Counted from the first letter of the stretch, positions 46,315 through 54,636 are shown. The stretch is 64,000 nt of DNA from Mycobacteroides immunogenum (GCF_001605725.1 NZ_CP011530.1:3906001-3970000); one strand, 5' to 3'. Program-made: numbers and translations. The notes: generated from the letters alone by a model not told the origin.

Positions 46315-46518
46315 CTAAGCGGCGGCTTTCCGCTTCTGCTTCCAGGTCTTGTCCACGTCGGCTTGACGGACGAGCCAAACGTGCCGTCCTCCACCTACGG
46401 GGACCGATAAAGCGGGCAAGCGGCCAGCGGCTATCGCGGCATGAATCGCTCTGCGGGTGCGGCCGGCGCGGGTGGCGGCTGCGCCCACACCGAGCAGGAG
46501 GTCAACGTCATCACTCAT
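46315..46518 (-). CDS. Small MerR/excisionase-type HTH protein before rep
   Basis: 67 residues from the ATG at 46518 (MSDDVDLLLGVGAAATRAGR). A winged HTH follows, TRRAIHAAIAAGRLPALSVP with the wing GGGRHVWLVRQADVDKTW, like excisionase and AICE Pra/KorA-type small regulators. It precedes the replication gene by 80 bases and is probably its regulator. Confidence 0.65.
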   Translation of the reverse strand: MSDDVDLLLGVGAAATRAGRTRRAIHAAIAAGRLPALSVPVGGGRHVWLVRQADVDKTWKQKRKAAA

Positions 46519-46637
46519 GACTTCAACGTTAGCTCCAGATTGCCCATATGCAACCAAAAATGGCGTACTAACAGTGTATTTACATGTCCCGTGGTGGAAT
46601 TTTTGATTGCTGAATCCGCACGCACGGGAGCGGAAAT

Positions 46638-46698
46638 CTTACGGAACGCCACAGGGAGGGGTGGAATCCCAGGTTCGAGCTGGGCAAAGAATCTTACG
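46638..46698. promoter_or_regulatory. Two iteron-like AATCTTACGGAA boxes upstream of the rep operon
   Basis: ATCTTACGGAA occurs around 46636 and 46691, matching the core of the 42484-42551 iterons. They lie 120-180 bases before the small HTH gene in the promoter region, where an initiator protein could repress its own synthesis. Inferred. Confidence 0.5.
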
Positions 46699-46909
46699 GA
46701 AATCGACCGTGCCGAGACCCGCTTCCGCCAGGGGTGAATGAACTGCCAGCAAGCATGTGATGCTAGTCACATTGGAGGTGGCGGGTGGCCACCTCCAGCC
46801 AGGCGCGAGGCTATTTCTGCCAGGCCAAAACAGCATCTCCACCGACTCAACCAACAGCCTTCGGCACCGAAAAGCCCAGCTCAACCATACTTTCCCACTG
46901 TTGCGCTAA

Positions 46910-47081
46910 GCACAACGGCAAAAACGGCAGTTTTTGGCCACAAACCCCTATACAGAAAAAACACACATTCCCCCCTCCAGACGCGCGATATCGGGGTTTA
47001 GGGGACGTGACAGCTACAAAGAGCACGCATTTTTACCCCTATAGGGTTTACGGCCAAAAACTGCCGTTTTTGCCGTTGTGC
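46910..47081. repeat. Long inverted repeat, 30-bp exact arms
   Basis: Left arm 46910-46939 and right arm 47052-47081 are exact reverse complements. Each arm contains AACGGCAAAAACGGCAG, itself a short direct repeat. The similarity continues imperfectly about 12 bases inward. The 112-base spacer is AT-rich on one side and carries ATTCCCCCCTCC. Overlapping ORFs here lack coding character. The region 46519-47173 has no other gene. A candidate secondary origin, oriT/clt or regulatory structure. Confidence 0.6.
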
Positions 47082-47173
47082 CCGATGCAACACACTCGCC
47101 ATCAGGAAGCTCGGGTGCGTAAACACCCGCTGAACTGGGGTTATCGGGCACCTACAGACAACCTGGTTTTCGA

Positions 47174-47407
47174 CTAGGAAGAGTCAGGAAGTTCATAGGG
47201 AACCACCGAGTCGGGTATCCACGCCTTGGACATGCCCAGCACTGCTTGGCCCCAAATCGGCGCACCCCGCCCACTCTCGCTATCCAGGTACAGCGGGATC
47301 ACATCCGAACCCTTGATGCGGAGCGCGATGATGGGGAAAGTCTTTCCCTCGGCATCAATCACCGTGATCCCCTGCGGGGCGGGCACCACAGTCCATTCAT
47401 CACTCAT
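47174..47407 (-). CDS. Hypothetical 77-residue protein
   Basis: From the ATG at 47407 (MSDEWTVVPAPQGITVIDAE). It is beta-rich (FPIIALRIKGSDVIPLYLDS) and has no domain I recognise. Divergent from a secreted-protein gene, in the island between the rep region and the membrane-protein gene. Confidence 0.55.
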   Translation of the reverse strand: MSDEWTVVPAPQGITVIDAEGKTFPIIALRIKGSDVIPLYLDSESGRGAPIWGQAVLGMSKAWIPDSVVPYELPDSS

Positions 47408-47518
47408 GCCGAGGACGCTACAGAGTCGCACACCCCAGCTGTTCGTTATCGACCACGGAATGTCCAGTGCCGCTGTTACGCTCGCCGAAACACCAGAACT
47501 ACAAGGGGGGGGGCGGCG

Positions 47519-47968
47519 ATGATCAAGCACGCAGGAACAACCTTCTTAGTCGCCACGGCTGCCCTGAGCATCGCCTTGGCACCCATCGCGACAGCCGACA
47601 CGCAGATGTCCGGGCACTACACCGAGACCACGACTAACCGCGAAAGCGGCCAAACCATCACGAACCACTGGTTCTTCACCCCCTGCGGCGATGGCTGCGC
47701 CACCGTGCAGCTCTGTGACAACGCCAAACGCGAGAATTGCGAGAGCGCCAAAGCGCAGCTATCGGACGGTCGCTGGAAGATGGACGTGTCCGACATCGAC
47801 GTGGGCTGCCCGGACGGCTCTGTCATCCCGAAAGCCGCGCGCTTCCACTATGAATGGAACCCCAGCAGCCTGGCAGGCACAGGAGAAGGCACCCGCGAAG
47901 GCCCTGGGTGCCCTGTCGGCATCACCCCCATCGCCGCCACCACAGACATCCAACTCAAACTGGTCTAA
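47519..47968 (+). CDS. Secreted protein, one of the few plus-strand genes of the element
   Basis: 149 residues from the ATG at 47519 behind a G-rich box. Signal peptide TTFLVATAALSIALAPIATA, then a beta-rich mature domain with six Cys (TPCGDGCATVQLC, RENCESAK, VGCPDGSV, GPGCPVG) forming disulfides. Similar exported mycobacterial proteins have no assigned role. It faces the minus-strand genes and may be expressed from its own promoter, e.g. as surface cargo. Confidence 0.65.
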   Translation: MIKHAGTTFLVATAALSIALAPIATADTQMSGHYTETTTNRESGQTITNHWFFTPCGDGCATVQLCDNAKRENCESAKAQLSDGRWKMDVSDIDVGCPDGSVIPKAARFHYEWNPSSLAGTGEGTREGPGCPVGITPIAATTDIQLKLV

Positions 47969-48081
47969 CAAGCGACTGCACCCGATTCCCGCCAGTTGGC
48001 TCGCAGACTGACGGGCGTGCTCTGTTTACAGTGCTATGGCACGTGTTCCAACACGGTCGGAATCTTGCTAATACTGGCTGG

Positions 48082-48858
48082 TCAGGCCGCATCGCCTTTC
48101 GCTGCGTCACCCTCGGCCTGCTCTCGCATCTCCTTTTCCCGCTGCTCCTTCTCGCGGTAATACCGCTCTATCCGCCGCGTAGCCGCCTCTGACGGACCCA
48201 TGGTGGGAACACTCACGGGAGGAATCAGACTGGGCATCCCGAACGCCTTGAGCCGCTTGTCGATAAACTCCTCCGTCTCCCAAGACAACTCGACCTCAAC
48301 AGGCTGAGGGCGCGTACGGCCCTTCTGCTCCCCGAACACGAAAGCGAACAGCATCAGCACGCAGTACACGAGGGCCACACCCAACCACAACCAGGTCCAC
48401 CCGGCACGCTCCCACAAGTCGTCGTTCCACAGACGCAGCACCCACCCCGCCAAAGTCATCGCAACCAAGACCGACACCGGAAGCATCCACGCCTGGGCCA
48501 CCGACCCCGTTTCCACCAGCCCGCTGATCCCGACCAAGGCCGCGAACGATGCACGGCTATAGGACGCCAACAGCGTCCCAAACAGCGCCAACATGACGAA
48601 AAGCCCATGCGTGGCGTCGATGCGGCTCGGGTCGCTCATCCACTGATGCGCCCCCTCTAGCCACGCCACGGGCGATGCCCAGCCCGTCCATGCGAAGAAC
48701 TTCGACAACGCCTCCAACGGCCTGTCGAACGGCACATCACCGGGCAACATGCAGGACACGCTGAGCAGACCCAGCGTGCTCGCCGCCACCATGTACGGCG
48801 TCTCCAACTTCAACGCCAATCCCTCTTTGACCGTGCTGACAAACCCTGACGGCTCCAT
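48082..48858 (-). CDS. Multi-TM membrane protein, spread-type candidate
   Basis: 258 residues. About five hydrophobic segments (VAASTLGLLSVSCMLPGD, FVMLALFGTLLASYS, AWMLPVSVLVAMTLAGWVLR, WTWLWLGVALVYCVLMLFAF) precede a Glu/Arg-rich cytoplasmic C-terminus (RRIERYYREKEQREKEMREQ). AICEs carry such spread (Spd) or TcpC-like membrane proteins near transfer genes. It is the last membrane gene before the repeat-rich 48859-49161 region. The function is inferred from context. Confidence 0.6.
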   Translation of the reverse strand: MEPSGFVSTVKEGLALKLETPYMVAASTLGLLSVSCMLPGDVPFDRPLEALSKFFAWTGWASPVAWLEGAHQWMSDPSRIDATHGLFVMLALFGTLLASYSRASFAALVGISGLVETGSVAQAWMLPVSVLVAMTLAGWVLRLWNDDLWERAGWTWLWLGVALVYCVLMLFAFVFGEQKGRTRPQPVEVELSWETEEFIDKRLKAFGMPSLIPPVSVPTMGPSEAATRRIERYYREKEQREKEMREQAEGDAAKGDAA

Positions 48859-48958
48859 CTGCGTTCCTCTCCTCGCTCGCCCGATGCACCGACGCTAACG
48901 GCGAGGTCTGACAACCCGACCCGAAGAGTGGTGTCCCCTTCCTCCACCCCCCAATTCA

Positions 48959-49262
48959 CCGGACACTCCCCGGACACCCACGCCTCTAAAAGCCCAGCTC
49001 AGCACCACCTCCCCGAACACCAACGGCGAGCACCCTTCCGGTACCTACCGGCATGCACCGGAAGCCCCGAGGGCTTCTCCTGCCAACCCAGGAAAAGTCT
49101 TCTCACCCGTGTCCGGAGAGTCCGGTGCCTCCCCGGACACCCACGCCTCTAAAAGCCCAGCTCAGCACCACCTCCCCGAACACCAACGCCGAGCACAGGT
49201 CGGCTGACCCAAGTCCCCCTGACATACAGGGCACCGTAGCGGGTGCCTTTCCGGACGAAAAC
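48959..49262. repeat. Repeat cluster, candidate clt/oriT-type locus
   Basis: CCGGACAC occurs at 48959 and 48970 (11-bp step), inverted at 49109 and again at 49133. A 68-bp segment (48966-49033) is repeated at 49129-49196 with one mismatch. Further TCCGG inverted pairs lie at 49036-49060 and 49251-49262. AICE TraB proteins recognise short direct repeats in a clt locus, so this is a good candidate. Not experimentally supported. Confidence 0.5.
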
Positions 49263-49821
49263 GTCCGGAAACTCCCGCCGCCTCGTCGCCCCAAACGGTC
49301 CACTCGGTCCGCCCCTCCCGTGCGAACAACTCCAGCCGAGGGCCAGGCGAAGCCTGCTCAATCAGCCAGTACCCTTCCACTGGTTTTCGACTGTGTTCCC
49401 GCCGCCTGGCTGTGAGCACATTCGTCATCCCCCGTGCGGCAGGCAATGTCCGCAAGCTCCCCCGCACACCGAAAAGGAGCAGCTCAGTGGCGTTCCGAAA
49501 ATAGAACCCCACCCCACTGCCGTCAGGTTCCCCGTCCCTCCGCGTCTTCACCCACGTGAGCGACGTGGTGTATCGAAATCCCCAGGCGGACATCACTTTT
49601 AGCCCCTCAGGCAGCATCGACGACGGCACCCACAAATACAGATGCGCACTGGCTGCGGCGGCGGATGACACTGGCATATCGCAGATGTCGTCGAGCGCCA
49701 TCGTGGCGTAGCGCGGCCTCAGGCCGCTCTCGGGCGACATACCCGCACGACGGTTACCGAAACGCCAGGGCGGGTCAGCGAGCACGGTGCGGAAGCCGCC
49801 AGGGACGGTGGGGAGGTTCAT
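49162..49821 (-). CDS. MT-A70-family adenine methyltransferase
   Basis: 219 residues from the ATG at 49821, coupled by ATGA to the lipoprotein before it. The catalytic DPPW motif lies in FRTVLADPPWRFGNRRAG, and the SAM-binding helix is LTWVKTRRDGEPDGSGVGFYFRNATELLLFG-like (residues 90-120). The family methylates N6 of adenine in DNA. The last 35 residues (RCPVCQGDLGQPTCARRWCSGRWC tail, four Cys) run into the repeat cluster. It may be a regulatory or restriction-evading methylase. Confidence 0.75.
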   Translation of the reverse strand: MNLPTVPGGFRTVLADPPWRFGNRRAGMSPESGLRPRYATMALDDICDMPVSSAAAASAHLYLWVPSSMLPEGLKVMSAWGFRYTTSLTWVKTRRDGEPDGSGVGFYFRNATELLLFGVRGSLRTLPAARGMTNVLTARRREHSRKPVEGYWLIEQASPGPRLELFAREGRTEWTVWGDEAAGVSGRFRPERHPLRCPVCQGDLGQPTCARRWCSGRWC

Positions 49822-50216
49822 GGATGTAGGTCTTTGATTTCCTTGGGCGCGGTGCTGTGCTGCTTCATCCATTTCCCGTTCGGCTGCTGGGCAATAGAGA
49901 AAGTGCCCACATCGCCGGAGTAGACCCATAGTTCGGCTGGTTGGCTGGAAAGCCATGTGACATAGAGCATGTGACGGGTGCTGTACGGGTAGTCGTCGCG
50001 GAACACCTCATCACCGGACTTGTCCCGGATGACGGGTACCCACGTCTTGACGTTGTTCTCGGTGGGGCCGTATTCGACGGAGGCCGCGTACTCCCCGGAC
50101 GGAGAAGGAACCGTGTGGTCTGGGCGCACGAAACGGTCAGCTTGCAAGGGGTCCGTGGAGAACAGCGAGCACCCCGAAAGCAGTGCGCTGATCATCACCA
50201 ACAGGCTTCGTCTCAT
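49818..50216 (-). CDS. Lipoprotein, candidate immunity protein of the WXG-toxin
   Basis: 132 residues. The signal sequence MRRSLLVMISALLSGCSLFS has a lipobox with Cys at residue 16. The mature domain is small and beta-rich with a W-rich end (WVYSGDVGTFSIAQQ). It is coupled by ATGA to the putative toxin gene before it, the standard position of an immunity gene. An extracytoplasmic lipoprotein would suit a toxin acting outside the cytoplasm. No homologue is recognised. Confidence 0.6.
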   Translation of the reverse strand: MRRSLLVMISALLSGCSLFSTDPLQADRFVRPDHTVPSPSGEYAASVEYGPTENNVKTWVPVIRDKSGDEVFRDDYPYSTRHMLYVTWLSSQPAELWVYSGDVGTFSIAQQPNGKWMKQHSTAPKEIKDLHP

Positions 50217-51496
50217 TTGAATGGGTACCCCTTGATGTCTAACGGCTTGCCGTTCTTGTCGAGTATGAACTCAGTGTCGGCAGTCCATAGGATTCGCATG
50301 GTGTACGGCTCGGCCTGTCCAAGGCTGATGATGTCTGCCCATTTGGATTTCTTGACATCGGTGCTGTACTGCGGGTTCGCGTCCATGATGTCGTTCCAGT
50401 TATATCTCCCGTGGACATTCACTTTGTAGTTGCCGTCTGGAAGCTGCTGGACATCGGTATATCCGCCGAGCTGAAAGCCTCCCGCGTCCGCGTTGGTGCC
50501 ATGAAGATAGTTCCTGCCGGTGATAGATTCCCCGTTCGCCATCTCGGCGCTGAACACCTCGCCGAATCCCTGATGAGCGCCCTTGCCTTGTTGATAGTCA
50601 ATCAGCGCCTGCTGTGCGTGGCTACGGATATGCCCGTCGAGCTGACGGGCAAGGTTTGGGTCGTCCATCATGTACTTCGACCAGGCAGGGTCGTTGTCTA
50701 GCTCCCATTCCTTGCCACCACCGAAGAGGTAGCGTTCCAGGATCGCTCGACCTGCCCAATCATTGTTGAGGTCGTTGTTCGAACCGTCTCCACCTTCGGG
50801 ACGCCGCCACGTCTCATCGTTGCGCCCTCGCTGCCCATCGGCACCGTCAGGGTCGCGGTCACGGCCATCAGGATGCTTTGCGTCACGGTCGTTGATGCGG
50901 TCGTTGCGGCTCTTGTCGCCGTCATCAAGCATCTGCACCGTGGGGTCGCCGCCCTTGGTGAGCTTGCGTCCCTCCAGGCCCTGCGCTTCGGCAGTCAGTT
51001 CCCCAGCCACTTTCCCATCCGTGGAGGCCAGGCCCTGAGCGTGCCAGCGTAGGAACTCAGTGAGCTGCTGAGCCTCCGCCTTGCGGGCCGCACGCTGCGC
51101 GTCGGTACCGCCTGACTGTGAGTCGGTGACGGTCAAGTCTTCGGCCACCTGGTAGCCCTTACCCTCGACCTCCTGGATCGCGTTCACGGTCGCCTCTTTG
51201 GCACCTCGGATGTCTCCCGAACCGCGACGCGCGATCCTCGCGCACTCGCGCTTGATGGAGCACTGCACCCCCACCACGTCCTGCGCCTCACGGGCATCGT
51301 CGTACGCTGCGGTCGCCCCTTGCCCCGTCCACTCAGTACCGCCAGGTGAACGCACGTTGTCCACATGCTGCTTGAAAGCGGCCTCAGACTGCTCAGCGGA
51401 CTTCTCCCACGCTGTCGCCGCCTCATCCAAATGTGTTGTCGTCCAGCGGAGTATCTCGGACTTTGTGGGCATCTTCACGGGTGCAATGGCTGCCAT
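50213..51496 (-). CDS. Putative T7SS-exported toxin with WXG-type N-terminus
   Basis: 427 residues from the ATG at 51496, overlapping the WXG100-gene stop. Residues 1-125 are helical with a W-x-G-like turn (GGTEWTGQGATAAYDDAREA) and a YxxxE motif, as in ESX substrates. A low-complexity Asp/Arg linker (KHPDGRDRDPDGADGQRGRN) leads to a C-terminal module (residues 250-427: WELDNDPAWSKYMMDDPNLA, LHGTNADAGGFQLGGYTDVQ, KVNVHGRYNWNDIMDANPQY). The layout is that of polymorphic secreted toxins. Enzymatic activity is not assigned. Confidence 0.65.
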   Translation of the reverse strand: MAAIAPVKMPTKSEILRWTTTHLDEAATAWEKSAEQSEAAFKQHVDNVRSPGGTEWTGQGATAAYDDAREAQDVVGVQCSIKRECARIARRGSGDIRGAKEATVNAIQEVEGKGYQVAEDLTVTDSQSGGTDAQRAARKAEAQQLTEFLRWHAQGLASTDGKVAGELTAEAQGLEGRKLTKGGDPTVQMLDDGDKSRNDRINDRDAKHPDGRDRDPDGADGQRGRNDETWRRPEGGDGSNNDLNNDWAGRAILERYLFGGGKEWELDNDPAWSKYMMDDPNLARQLDGHIRSHAQQALIDYQQGKGAHQGFGEVFSAEMANGESITGRNYLHGTNADAGGFQLGGYTDVQQLPDGNYKVNVHGRYNWNDIMDANPQYSTDVKKSKWADIISLGQAEPYTMRILWTADTEFILDKNGKPLDIKGYPFK

Positions 51497-51768
51497 CACA
51501 TCGTCCCCTTGAACTTCTGAGCGCTGCCGTCGTCGGTGTTCTGGTAGCCGTTCGCGCCCGCGCGCAGAGTCTCTGACCGCCCCGATAGGTACGCCGCGTG
51601 ATCAGCCCGAACTCCTGAAATCAGAGCATGAACCGCTTGCACAGCGGAAGCCGTGGGCTGCGAACCCCCAACGGAACCAGCACCATTTGAGCCGTTCAGC
51701 TCACTCGCCAGGTCATCGCTTCGAGCCGAGGCGCGGCGCAGACCGTCTGCATCGACATTCAACGACAC
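51496..51768 (-). CDS. WXG100/EspC-superfamily protein (T7SS partner)
   Basis: 90 residues from GTG, after a strong GGGAGGGG box. The helical hairpin is LNVDADGLRRASARSDDLAS plus a long second helix (HALISGVRADHAAYLSGRSE). It ends with GYQNTDDGSAQKF, whose YQNTD is a YxxxD T7SS secretion motif. It is coupled to the WXG-toxin gene, so the pair is probably co-secreted through the host ESX-4 or ESX-3. Confidence 0.75.
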   Translation of the reverse strand: MSLNVDADGLRRASARSDDLASELNGSNGAGSVGGSQPTASAVQAVHALISGVRADHAAYLSGRSETLRAGANGYQNTDDGSAQKFKGTM

Positions 51769-51863
51769 GAGTCACGCCCCTCCCGATTAGTCCTCCTAGC
51801 TAACGTGAGAATAACACCGCATCAGACAGCCTGAATGCTCGCTGACAAGGCGTTGTCGAGTCC

Positions 51864-52874
51864 CTAACCAGCCACCTCGTCTTCCTCGACCTCCACACCC
51901 TCCACGTCTCTGCGCACAGCCCATCCCCGAGTGCGACACGACGCCGAGCACCACACCCGACGCCGACCCCGTTTCGGTTGTCGTAACACCGCCAAACAGC
52001 CAGGACAGCGGGTGCTCATTTCGTCAATCTGACCCCCATCAATTGACGAAATGGAACTCTCGTCAGAGCCCTCACCAAGCCCCTCCAGCATCCGATTCGA
52101 CCACACCACCTCGACACGCCGTCCGTCCCCACTGCCCTGGCTCGTCAGCATCGGGATTTCCCACCGATACCAGTCCCCGAGCATGCCGTCGTACAGCGCC
52201 GAGCTGTACCCACTCACTACGACCGCCGCATCACACCCCAGGCACGCCTCCAACAGCTCCCGATGCACCGCGTTCGACCGCATCTCCACGCGATACTCCC
52301 CACCTCGCCGAATCCCCTTGTCCACGATGTACGGCGGGTCAACGTACAGCAGGTTTCCTCGGCCACCCCCGTACGCCTCCACCAGCTCCACAGCTGGCCT
52401 ACACTCAAGACTCACACCACGAATCCTCTTGGCGGCCTGCCCAATTCGACCCGCGTAGCGCTGCAAAGTCACGGGCATCGGAGTGGACACGGGCCGCAAG
52501 TCGTGCCGCCACCCCGTACGAGTCAAGCTCCCCGAACGCCCTTGTGTCAGCGCCACGAACACCCGCCTTGCGACTTCCAACTCGTCAAGGTCACTCGAAA
52601 TCTCCTGTGCCAGTGCCCGTTCCGACCGACTATGCGGAGTCAAAGAACACACACGCTCCAGCTCGCCAGGTCTATCCCGTAACACCCGCCAAAACGTCAT
52701 CAAGTAACCGTCCAGGTCGTTCACGGTCTCTTGCCTGCTGGGCTTCTTGGAGAGCAGGACGGCCAGACTCCCGCCACACACTTCCACATAGTGTTTATGT
52801 GCGGGTAACACCGCTGCCAGCCTCGGGGCTAGCCAGGCTTTTCCACCGAAATAGGGCACTGGGGAGCGCGTCAC
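51864..52874 (-). CDS. D12-class DNA adenine-N6 methyltransferase (Dam-like)
   Basis: 336 residues from GTG at 52874. SAM-binding motif PVPYFGGKAWLAPRLAAVLP, then YVEVCGGSLAVLLSKKPS, and the catalytic DPPY in GNLLYVDPPYIVDKGIRRGG. The C-terminus adds a Cys-rich zinc-finger-like segment (STRCPGCLAVLRQPKRGRRR, WCSASCRTRG). It methylates adenine in short sites such as GATC, probably protecting the element from restriction. No restriction enzyme lies beside it. Confidence 0.85.
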   Translation of the reverse strand: MTRSPVPYFGGKAWLAPRLAAVLPAHKHYVEVCGGSLAVLLSKKPSRQETVNDLDGYLMTFWRVLRDRPGELERVCSLTPHSRSERALAQEISSDLDELEVARRVFVALTQGRSGSLTRTGWRHDLRPVSTPMPVTLQRYAGRIGQAAKRIRGVSLECRPAVELVEAYGGGRGNLLYVDPPYIVDKGIRRGGEYRVEMRSNAVHRELLEACLGCDAAVVVSGYSSALYDGMLGDWYRWEIPMLTSQGSGDGRRVEVVWSNRMLEGLGEGSDESSISSIDGGQIDEMSTRCPGCLAVLRQPKRGRRRVWCSASCRTRGWAVRRDVEGVEVEEDEVAG

Positions 52875-52884
52875 GAGGCCGATG

Positions 52885-53259
52885 TTACCGGGAATCGTCT
52901 TGCGCACTGGGATTTCCGCAGCCACACGACACCTGGCGCTCACCAGCGACCTTGTGCACGAAACACACCACGTACCACTGCACATCTTCCCGCTCCACCG
53001 TGGGCATGGTGTCCAGGCACGCTATCCATTCGCCAACTTGCTCAACAGGAATCACATGGATTTGAGTGGGCGGGGAGTAATCCCAGCCCGAGTCCAGTTC
53101 GGCGTCGGGCTGATCCTCCCAGACCCCCTCGGGCAGCTCGACGTGCTCGGGAGCCCACCTCCACGAGTCCGACCAGCCATACGACCAGTCGTCCAGGGAC
53201 TCGTCATCATCGACCAGCTCATCAATCCTGGCCACCAGGTCATCGGGGTCATCCCTCAT
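52885..53259 (-). CDS. Very acidic hypothetical protein
   Basis: 124 residues from the ATG at 53259 (MRDDPDDLVARIDELVDDDE). Very rich in Asp, Glu and Trp (SLDDWSYGWSDSWRWAPEHV). The overall negative charge and small size invite comparison with DNA-mimic anti-restriction proteins, but no sequence match is claimed. It is followed by the adenine methyltransferase. Confidence 0.5.
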   Translation of the reverse strand: MRDDPDDLVARIDELVDDDESLDDWSYGWSDSWRWAPEHVELPEGVWEDQPDAELDSGWDYSPPTQIHVIPVEQVGEWIACLDTMPTVEREDVQWYVVCFVHKVAGERQVSCGCGNPSAQDDSR

Positions 53260-53446
53260 CGCGTCCTCCAGCGCCCCCGCCCTGCTCGCTGCACGCCGAG
53301 GCTCCACCTCGCCGCACACCTCGCGCGGAAAGTCCTGATAACCGCGTCATCGGGCACCCCTTCCTCTCGTCCAAGGAGTACACTGGACTCAGTGCCGAGC
53401 GGTCTTCATTGAGGTACAAAGTTTCACCAGTGTCCTTGTCTAGCAA
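53249..53446 (-). CDS. Small hypothetical protein
   Basis: 65 residues, starting MLDKDTGETLYLNEDRSALS, Gly/Arg-rich at the end. It lies 5 bases after the recombinase stop and overlaps the acidic protein's start. Support is mainly from position; no domain is seen. Confidence 0.4.
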   Translation of the reverse strand: MLDKDTGETLYLNEDRSALSPVYSLDERKGCPMTRLSGLSARGVRRGGASACSEQGGGAGGRDEG

Positions 53447-53451
53447 GGATT

Positions 53452-54009
53452 TTACCGCTCGGCACTTTCTAATGCGCGATACAACGTGGAGCGCCCGACC
53501 CCCAGCGTCCGAGCGACATCACCTACCCGATGACCAGCCGAGACCAGCGTCTTGGCTTGCTCGACCTGCCCAGCGTTCATCGCCGTTGGACGCCCAATCC
53601 GTGCTCCACGGGCACGTGCAGCGGCCAGCCCTGCTTGAGTCCGCTCGATGATGAGACTCCGCTCAAATTCGGCCAAGGCACCGAATACCGACAGTACGAG
53701 CCGACCCGACGCCGAGGATGTGTCGATGCTCTCGGTCAAGCTGCGGAGGTGAATCCCCTTGACTGACAGGGACTCAACCAGTTCCAGGAGATTCTTGAGG
53801 GAGCGGGCCAGTCGGTCGAGCCTCCACACGACCAAGGTGTCACCAGGTCGCAGGTGAGCCAGACACCTGTCGAGTTCGGGACGGCTCGACACCGAGCCCG
53901 ACACGCCTTCGTCGGTGAACACTTGCTCGACACCAGCACCATGGAGTGCGTCGAGCTGCAAGCCGACGCTCTGCTCGACGGTCGAGACCCGTGCGTACCC
54001 AATCAACAT
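53452..54009 (-). CDS. Serine recombinase, resolvase/invertase type
   Basis: 185 residues. Catalytic Ser in IGYARVSTVEQSVGLQLDAL (Ser9), Arg and Asp residues in VVWRLDRLARSLKNLLELVE, and the C-terminal Hin-type HTH (NAGQVEQAKTLVSAGHRVGD, VGRSTLYRALESAER). The short form resolves or inverts DNA between paired sites. In this element it could resolve dimers or be part of a nested transposon. No paired inverted sites have been identified. Confidence 0.9.
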   Translation of the reverse strand: MLIGYARVSTVEQSVGLQLDALHGAGVEQVFTDEGVSGSVSSRPELDRCLAHLRPGDTLVVWRLDRLARSLKNLLELVESLSVKGIHLRSLTESIDTSSASGRLVLSVFGALAEFERSLIIERTQAGLAAARARGARIGRPTAMNAGQVEQAKTLVSAGHRVGDVARTLGVGRSTLYRALESAER

Positions 54010-54215
54010 GTCTCAATACCCCTCGTGACCCGAATTGCGGGAATCTCCTTGTGGGACAAGGTTTCGGGACGACGAATGTTGAGGTCGGCGTAACACGCAC
54101 TCTCGGGGTCGAGTTGTCCTGGAACTGTTCGATTCTGGGACTGCACGAGGTGGGCGTACAGGCTGACCAAGGCCAACCGCTCGACGGGGGTCAATGGGGC
54201 TTCGTCCTCAAGCAT
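54003..54215 (-). CDS. Small hypothetical protein before the recombinase
   Basis: 70 residues, overlapping the recombinase start. Acidic/helical (LTPVERLALVSLYAHLVQSQ) with a single Cys near the end. Function unknown. Confidence 0.5.
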   Translation of the reverse strand: MLEDEAPLTPVERLALVSLYAHLVQSQNRTVPGQLDPESACYADLNIRRPETLSHKEIPAIRVTRGIETC

Positions 54216-54525
54216 CGGACTCCACCTCCCCGATGAACTTGTTCACGAGTCTGGCCCAGAACCAACGGAGTTCATGCACAGCGGCCTCTCGTGCGGCGTC
54301 AGCACACTGGGACAGCACCTCATCACGGGAGTCCTCCGCATGACGGCTCTGGATAACCCGAGCAGCCCCGACCACGCGAGACCAGCCGATGCTCAGGGCT
54401 GCCCACTCGGCGGGACGATCAGCAGCCGAGCACCGTTCGGCGTCTGGGCCTGCGAGGTGTTGTGGTTCGTCGAGCAGGTCGGCCAGCGCCATGAGATGGG
54501 CTCGCGGGGTGAGTGTTTCGGGCAT
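54208..54525 (-). CDS. Helical hypothetical protein
   Basis: 105 residues (RAHLMALADLLDEPQHLAGP, AAVHELRWFWARLVNKFIGE). No domain is recognised. It overlaps the following 70-residue gene by eight bases. Part of a run of small minus-strand genes. Confidence 0.5.
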   Translation of the reverse strand: MPETLTPRAHLMALADLLDEPQHLAGPDAERCSAADRPAEWAALSIGWSRVVGAARVIQSRHAEDSRDEVLSQCADAAREAAVHELRWFWARLVNKFIGEVESDA

Positions 54526-54595
54526 GCTCTGAAGCTAGAACGGTTGGCGGGCAAGGGAAAGTGGGGAGTGTGCACGTCCCCCAGACATGAAGAGA

Positions 54596-54619
54596 CCCCG
54601 GAGAAAAGTGGCTCCGGGG
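54596..54619 (-). terminator. Terminator after the NrdH-like gene
   Basis: On the minus strand, CCCCGGAG pairs with CTCCGGGG around an 8-base loop, followed by TCTCTTC. It lies 17 bases past the NrdH-like stop. Confidence 0.65.
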
Positions 54620-54636
54620 CTTCTAGTCGGTGCCGA

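Noticed and set aside
46785..47177. 130-codon plus-strand ORF across the inverted repeat
   Set aside because: It follows repeat sequence and has no coding character or start context.
52043..53065. 340-codon plus-strand ORF
   Set aside because: Antisense to the D12 methyltransferase; Ser/Pro/Arg-rich shadow composition.
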